Source: SZUA-309 sp965232595
Lineage (GTDB): Bacteria > Pseudomonadota > Gammaproteobacteria > Pseudomonadales > Azotimanducaceae
NCBI GenBank assembly: GCA_965232595.1
Contig: OZ246983.1
Coordinates: 1,488,001-1,552,000, forward strand
Direction: 5' to 3'
DNA: 64,000 nt
Shown here: piece by piece, positions 59,782 to 64,000 of the stretch
Layout of the letters: each line of letters begins with the position of its first letter
Position numbering within the stretch: position 1 is the stretch's first letter
Translations under genes and position numbers: made by a program
Notes under the pieces: model-generated
Seen by the model: the letters and a program-made list of their open reading frames with translations, nothing else
What the model was told of the DNA's origin: nothing
The model's database searches: none

Positions 59782-61268
59782 TCCGCCGCCGCCTGCCAGA
59801 CCAGGTCCAGCTCCCGGGCTGCCTTCACGTCATCGAGGCGCCGCACCGGCAACGTGAAAGGCGCGCCGGTCACCGTTTCCGGTTGGCTCTCCGCCTCCGC
59901 CTGGATCTGCACCAGCGCGTCGACGTAGGCGTCCAGCTCCGCCATGGTTTCCGTTTCCGTGGGCTCGACCAGGAAACACTCGGGCACCAGCAGCGGGAAG
60001 TAGGTCGTCGGCGAGTGGACGCCGTAGTCGAGCAGCCGCTTGGCGAAGTCCATGGCGGTGACGTTCAGCTGCTTTGCCTGCTGCTTGAAGGTGAGGATGA
60101 ACTCGTGGGTTGCCCGACGTTCCGGATAAGCCAGCTCGAAGCCAGCGTCCGCCAGCCGTCGCGCCATGTAGTTGGCGTTCAGCGTGGCGTACTCGCCCAC
60201 CCGGTGCATGCCTTCCCGGCCGAGCAGCAGCGCGTAGGAGAGCGCCCTGAGCAGAATGCCCGCGTTGCCCATGAAGCCGGACAGGCGGCCGATGCTGTCC
60301 GGCAGCTCCGCCTCGGTCTGCCAGCGGTAGCTGCCATCGTCTGCCCGGCCAACGGTTGGCGTCGGCAGGTACGGCAGCAGCCGCTCGCCCACGCCAACCG
60401 GCCCGGCACCGGGACCGCCACCACCGTGCGGCGTGGCGAACGTTTTGTGCAGGTTCATGTGCAGCACGTCGAAGCCCATGTCACCGGGCTTCACCTTGCC
60501 GAGGATGGCGTTGAGGTTAGCGCCGTCGTAGTAGAGCAGGCCGCCGGCATCGTGGACGATGCTGGCGATGGTCTCGATCTGCCGCTCGAACACGCCGCAG
60601 GTGGACGGATTGGTCATCATCAGGCCAGCGGTCTGCGGCCCGACCACACCTCTGAGCGCTTCCACGTCGACGTCGCCGCTGTCGTCGACCGGCACCTCCG
60701 TCACCTTGTAGCCACACATGACCGCAGTCGCCGGGTTGGTGCCGTGCGCCGCGTTGGGCACGATGATCTCGGTTCTGGCCACATCGCCGCGGGCTTCGTG
60801 ATAGGCCCGGATCATGGCCACGCCGGCAAACTCGCCCTGGGCGCCCGCCATGGGGGTGAGCGAGACGCCCTGCATGCCGGTCACATCGGCAAGGATCTCC
60901 TGCAGGTCGTAGAGACAGGCGAGAAAACCCTGGCTCTTCGACTCCGGCGTCAGTGGGTGCCGGCTCAGGAAGCCGGGCAGGCTCGCCGCCTTGTGCGCAC
61001 CACGCGGGTTGTACTTCATGGTGCAGGAGCCGAGCGGGTAGAACTGGGTGTCGATGGAAAAGTTCTTCCGCGACAGGTTGGTGTAGTGCCGGACCACCTG
61101 CAGCTCCGAAACTTCCGGCAGGCCGGGCGGTTCCGCCCGAAGGAACTGGTCAGGAATGTCCGCCAGCACCGCATCATCCATGTCCGCGCTCACCATCTGG
61201 GCGCTGGCCGTCCGGCCAGCCCGGGACAGATCGAAGATGGTCCGGGTGTCGTTGTCGAGCACGCTCAT
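59778..61268 (-). CDS. gcvPB: Glycine dehydrogenase (decarboxylating) subunit 2, GcvPB
   Basis: PLP-bearing half of the glycine cleavage P-protein, which decarboxylates glycine and moves the aminomethyl group to lipoyl-GcvH. The 496-residue chain has FYPLGSCTMKYNPRGAHK, GAQGEFAGVAMIRAYH, AAHGTNPATA and PLP-lysine K275 in NLHKTFATPHGGGGPGAGP. Many bacteria have a single fused GcvP; here it is split. The ATG overlaps the gcvPA stop (ATGA). Confidence 0.97.
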   Translation of the reverse strand: MSVLDNDTRTIFDLSRAGRTASAQMVSADMDDAVLADIPDQFLRAEPPGLPEVSELQVVRHYTNLSRKNFSIDTQFYPLGSCTMKYNPRGAHKAASLPGFLSRHPLTPESKSQGFLACLYDLQEILADVTGMQGVSLTPMAGAQGEFAGVAMIRAYHEARGDVARTEIIVPNAAHGTNPATAVMCGYKVTEVPVDDSGDVDVEALRGVVGPQTAGLMMTNPSTCGVFERQIETIASIVHDAGGLLYYDGANLNAILGKVKPGDMGFDVLHMNLHKTFATPHGGGGPGAGPVGVGERLLPYLPTPTVGRADDGSYRWQTEAELPDSIGRLSGFMGNAGILLRALSYALLLGREGMHRVGEYATLNANYMARRLADAGFELAYPERRATHEFILTFKQQAKQLNVTAMDFAKRLLDYGVHSPTTYFPLLVPECFLVEPTETETMAELDAYVDALVQIQAEAESQPETVTGAPFTLPVRRLDDVKAARELDLVWQAAAD

Positions 61269-62650
61269 TCGCCTGCCTCCGTGGTTGCCGCGCCGAGGGT
61301 GGCCAGGGCGCCTGCCAGCGCATCGCGGAAGGCGATCATCTCCGCCTCCGTGCGCTTCTCTGTTGCGCAGACCAGCAGCACGTCGTCCATCCCAGGGTAG
61401 AACTGGCCGAGGTCGAGGCCGGCGAGGATGTCTTCCTCGAGCAGCGCATCGATTACCTTGCCGGCGGCAACGGGCAGCCTCAGCGCCCGCTCGTGAAAGT
61501 ACGGGCCGTCCAGATGCACCTCGACGCCGGGCAGCTCGGTCAGCAGCGCCGACAGGGTGGCCGTGTTCTGATGGCAGGCTCGAGCCACCCGCGCCAGCCC
61601 TTCCGGGCCTTCCAGCGCCAGGTAGATGGTGCCCGCCGTGACCAGCAGGCCCTGGTTCGTGCAGATGTTCGAGGTGGCCTTGCCGCGGCGGATGTGCTGC
61701 TCACGGGCCTGCAGCGTCAGCGCGAAGCCCGTCTTGCCGTTCAGGTCGTCGGTCCGGCCGATGATTCTGCCCGGCATCTGTCTGACCAGCTTGTCCCGAG
61801 CACAGATGTAGCCGAAAGACGGGCCGCCGGAGGCCATGGGGATACCGAACGGCTGGCCGTCACCGCAGGCGATGTCCGCGCCTTCCGCGCCCCACGCACC
61901 CGGCGGCTTCAACAGCGCCAGCGTCATCGGGTTAGCCACCGCGATCAGCAGCGCGCCCTGCTGGTGGGCCCAGTCCGTGAGCCCGTCGACGTCTTCCAGC
62001 CGGCCGAAGAAATTGGGCTGCTGGACCACCAGCGCCGCCAGCCCCTCTTCGGGGGTCGGCAGCATTGCGGCGTCCAGGCAACCGGCATCGTTCATGGGCA
62101 CCGTTTCCAGCACCACGTCCTGGGCAGCAACGATGGCCGCTGCGGCCTGCCGGTAGAGCGGGTGCATGGTCTCCGATACCAGCACCCGACGCGACTTCGC
62201 TTTGCGGTTGCCCCGCACCGCCATGAGCACTGCCTCGGCCAGCCCGGAGGCGCCGTCGTAGACCGACGCGTTGGACACATCCATGCCGGTCAGCGCCGCC
62301 ATCATGGACTGGTACTCGTAAATCAGCTGCAGCGTGCCCTGGCTCGCCTCCGCCTGATAAGGCGTGTAGGCGGTCATGAACTCGCCCCGGGCAGTCAGAT
62401 CCCAGACCGCCGCAGGAATGTGGTGATCGTAGGACCCGGCACCGAGGAAGCAGGGGCCGAGCGCGTCTGCCGCCGCCCGCTCGCCGAAGACGCGCAGCAT
62501 CTCCATCTCGCTGATGCCCTCGGGCACCTTTTCCAGCTGCCCGGTTCTGAGTGCCGCCGGGATCTCGTCAAACAGGTCTTCGATGCTGCCCGCACCGATG
62601 GTGCTCAGCATGGCATCGACTTCCTCCGCCGTGTGGGGGATGAAGGGCAT
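61265..62650 (-). CDS. gcvPA: Glycine dehydrogenase (decarboxylating) subunit 1, GcvPA
   Basis: Non-PLP partner of GcvPB in the split P-protein. 461 residues opening MPFIPHTAEEVDAMLSTIG, with FLGAGSYDHHIPAAV, FMTAYTPYQAEASQGTLQ, YQSMMAALTGMDVSNAS and GGPSFGYICARD. It is separated from gcvH by an 80-bp gap holding two hairpins. Order gcvT-gcvH-gcvPA-gcvPB points to one glycine-cleavage operon. Confidence 0.97.
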   Translation of the reverse strand: MPFIPHTAEEVDAMLSTIGAGSIEDLFDEIPAALRTGQLEKVPEGISEMEMLRVFGERAAADALGPCFLGAGSYDHHIPAAVWDLTARGEFMTAYTPYQAEASQGTLQLIYEYQSMMAALTGMDVSNASVYDGASGLAEAVLMAVRGNRKAKSRRVLVSETMHPLYRQAAAAIVAAQDVVLETVPMNDAGCLDAAMLPTPEEGLAALVVQQPNFFGRLEDVDGLTDWAHQQGALLIAVANPMTLALLKPPGAWGAEGADIACGDGQPFGIPMASGGPSFGYICARDKLVRQMPGRIIGRTDDLNGKTGFALTLQAREQHIRRGKATSNICTNQGLLVTAGTIYLALEGPEGLARVARACHQNTATLSALLTELPGVEVHLDGPYFHERALRLPVAAGKVIDALLEEDILAGLDLGQFYPGMDDVLLVCATEKRTEAEMIAFRDALAGALATLGAATTEAGE

Positions 62651-62670
62651 GAATCTCTGCTCCTGGTGAA

Positions 62671-62691
62671 GGCGCCCGGAAAGAGGGCGCC
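62671..62691 (-). promoter_or_regulatory. Second hairpin of the gcvH-gcvPA gap
   Basis: GGCGCCC and GGGCGCC form a perfect 7-bp stem around a 7-nt loop, 20 bp before the gcvPA ATG on the transcribed strand. It lies between the first hairpin and the gcvPA ribosome site, so it could protect the downstream mRNA or modulate translation. Confidence 0.45.
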
Positions 62692-62701
62692 AGTTGAGAA
62701 A

Positions 62702-62723
62702 GCGGGCTAGTTAGACAGCCCGC
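62702..62723 (-). terminator. Terminator-like hairpin just after gcvH
   Basis: In the transcript GCGGGCT pairs with AGCCCGC around an 8-nt loop, followed by TTTCT. It starts 7 nt after the gcvH stop. The short T-run suggests partial termination, which would lower gcvPA/gcvPB expression relative to gcvH. Confidence 0.5.
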
Positions 62724-62730
62724 AGGCAGA

Positions 62731-63126
62731 TCAGTGCTCGTCGGCTTCGCAGATTTCGCCGTAGGCGGCCGAATCGAGCAGGTCGTCGAGCTGCGCGGGA
62801 TCTTCCGGCTCGATCTTGAAGAACCAGCCGTCGCCGTAAGGATCCTGGTTGACGGTTTCCGGAGCGTCTTCCAGGGTCTCGTTGATCTCGGTGATCGTCC
62901 CCGACAGCGGCGCGTAGATATCAGATGCCGCCTTGACGGATTCGACCACGCCCGCTTCGGCGCCGGCGCTCACCGTCTGCCCCACTTCCGGGTGCTCTAC
63001 GTAGACCACATCCCCCAGCGCCTGCTGGGCATGGTCACTGATACCGACGGTTACCGTGCCGTCTTCTTCAAGTCGCGCCCACTCGTGGCTCGAAGCGTAT
63101 TTCAGCTCAGTTGGAATCTCGCTCAT
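62731..63126 (-). CDS. gcvH: Glycine cleavage system H protein
   Basis: Lipoyl carrier of the glycine cleavage system. The 131-residue protein has YASSHEWARLEEDGTVTVGIS, then the lipoylated lysine K65 in VESVKAASD, and DPYGDGWFFKIEP at the end. A 95-bp gap separates it from gcvT; on the minus strand TTAGAATA (63167-63172 region) might be a -10, but no -35 fits. Confidence 0.98.
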   Translation of the reverse strand: MSEIPTELKYASSHEWARLEEDGTVTVGISDHAQQALGDVVYVEHPEVGQTVSAGAEAGVVESVKAASDIYAPLSGTITEINETLEDAPETVNQDPYGDGWFFKIEPEDPAQLDDLLDSAAYGEICEADEH

Positions 63127-63221
63127 CGTGTCCCGTAGTTATCTTTCTAAGTAATCCCCGGCGGCTATTCTAACCGGATCTTCTATGCGTATCTCCCGGT
63201 ACGGGCTGGATCGGAGAGCGT

Positions 63222-64000
63222 TCAGGCCGGGTCTTTGTAGACCCGCTTACCCCCGCGCACGAACGGCGGACGGACGATGATCACCGGCTGCCGCTTGCCG
63301 CGGATCTCCACCTCCGCTGTGCCTTTCGCCTGGCGTGGAATCCGCGCCAGGGCGATGGCCACACCCAGGGTCGGCGAGAACACGCCGCTGGTGATGGTGC
63401 CCTCTCCCGCTTCGGTGATCACCGTCTGGCCGTGTCGGAGCACCCCCTTGCCCTGCATCACCAGGCCGGTCAGCTTGGCGGTCAGGCCCGCTGCCTTCTC
63501 GGCAGCCACCGCTGCCTTGCCGATGAACTCCCTGTCGGACAGATCGACCGTCCAGCTCAGGTTGGAGACCAGGGGAGAGGTGGCATCGTCCATGTCCTGA
63601 TCGTACAGGTTGAGGCCGGCTTCGAGCCGCAGGGTATCCCGGGCGGCCAGCCCGGCCACCGCCACGCCGGCTGCGCCGAGGTCCTGCCAGAGCCTGACGG
63701 CGGCATCACCCGGCAGGATGACCTCCACACCGTCTTCACCGGTATAGCCGGTCCGGGCCACCATGGTTTCACCTGCTTCCAGGGCGCTGAACGGCTCCAG
63801 GTCGGCAACGCTCATGCCGGTGACTGCCTCGAAACGACCGATGGCCTCCGGGCCCTGCACCGCCACCATAGCCAGATCCCTCTCCTCGATGCGGGTGCCT
63901 TCGTCGTTGTTGGCGGCGAACCAGTCGAGCACTTTATCCCGGGTGCCGGCGTTCACCACCGCCCGATAGCCCTGATCCCGCCGGTAGACGATCAGGTCAT
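63222..64000 (-). CDS. gcvT: Aminomethyltransferase GcvT (C-terminal part)
   Basis: Transfers the methylene from lipoyl-GcvH to tetrahydrofolate and releases ammonia. Only the last 259 residues lie in the window; the frame stays open to base 64000, where DLIVYRRDQGYRAVVNAGT reads on. GMSVADLEPFSALEAGET, TGYTGEDGVEVILPG, GLAARDTLRLEAGLNLYDQDM and the C-terminal GKGVLRHGQ are typical. It is the first gene of the visible glycine-cleavage run. Confidence 0.97.
   Translation of the reverse strand, partial: DLIVYRRDQGYRAVVNAGTRDKVLDWFAANNDEGTRIEERDLAMVAVQGPEAIGRFEAVTGMSVADLEPFSALEAGETMVARTGYTGEDGVEVILPGDAAVRLWQDLGAAGVAVAGLAARDTLRLEAGLNLYDQDMDDATSPLVSNLSWTVDLSDREFIGKAAVAAEKAAGLTAKLTGLVMQGKGVLRHGQTVITEAGEGTITSGVFSPTLGVAIALARIPRQAKGTAEVEIRGKRQPVIIVRPPFVRGGKRVYKDPA

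Noticed and set aside
63127..63221. Glycine riboswitch in the gcvT-gcvH gap
   Set aside because: The gap is only 95 bp and shows no tandem aptamer-like arrangement. The region upstream of gcvT lies outside the window.

Overview
The window is a gene-dense, high-GC, uniformly chromosomal stretch from a gammaproteobacterium, most likely Pseudomonadales in the broad sense (a marine Halieaceae/Cellvibrionales-like lineage would fit, but this is inference). The argument is gene order. A fimX-like gene sits beside serB, then parC, parE, cpdA, a DUF1249 gene and tolC. Further on come waaA, an FAD oxidoreductase plus aldo/keto reductase pair, hldE, and an LPS inner-core block that ends ilvE-glnE. That matches the Pseudomonas aeruginosa arrangement as I remember it. 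No rRNA, tRNA, insertion sequence, prophage or CRISPR array was seen. No gene-free stretch exceeds about 260 bp.

Layout. 1-8.7 kb: 3' end of a degenerate EAL (FimX-type) gene, serB, an ahpA/ytjB-like membrane gene, topoisomerase IV (parC, parE), cpdA and DUF1249. 8.9-17.3 kb: tolC, waaA, the redox pair, hldE, a late lipid A acyltransferase and a GT4 glycosyltransferase. 17.3-25.6 kb: LPS inner core on the minus strand, in transcription order waaF, waaC, a tandem-duplicated WaaG, waaP, a double-kinase-domain protein, a carbamoyltransferase and the GT4. 25.6-31.3 kb: ilvE, glnE and an orphan GspE/PilB-type ATPase, all in the same transcriptional direction. 31.6-35.9 kb: argA, ilvD, a cyclase-family hydrolase and a P-loop kinase-like gene. 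36-38.7 kb: L,D-transpeptidase, a half-size GDT1 transporter, an M81 metallopeptidase and a DUF3012 lipoprotein.

38.7-45.5 kb is the accessory-looking part. Eleven small plus-strand genes run almost without gaps, many sharing a 4-nt stop/start overlap: two paralogous VOC proteins, two GNATs, DUF1801, a tautomerase, a periplasmic phosphatase, a CYTH enzyme, YbaK and two unknowns. A minus-strand RRM RNA-binding gene with a triple repeat in its leader follows, then a peroxiredoxin-VOC-NTF2 trio. 45.5-64 kb returns to housekeeping: VanZ, an atypical hemE, fabV, an ATP-NAD kinase-like gene, an S9 peptidase lipoprotein, folA-thyA-lgt, a TANGO2/NRDE gene, ptsP, rppH, a DUF255 protein, and the glycine cleavage operon (gcvT partial, gcvH, gcvPA, gcvPB).

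Themes. The LPS genes imply a heptose-containing, phosphorylated and probably carbamoylated inner core like that of Pseudomonas, with a fused double glycosyltransferase as the main novelty. Translation is heavily coupled, and TTG or GTG starts placed on the previous stop codon are common. Several convergent gene pairs end in hairpins or palindromes that include their stop codons.
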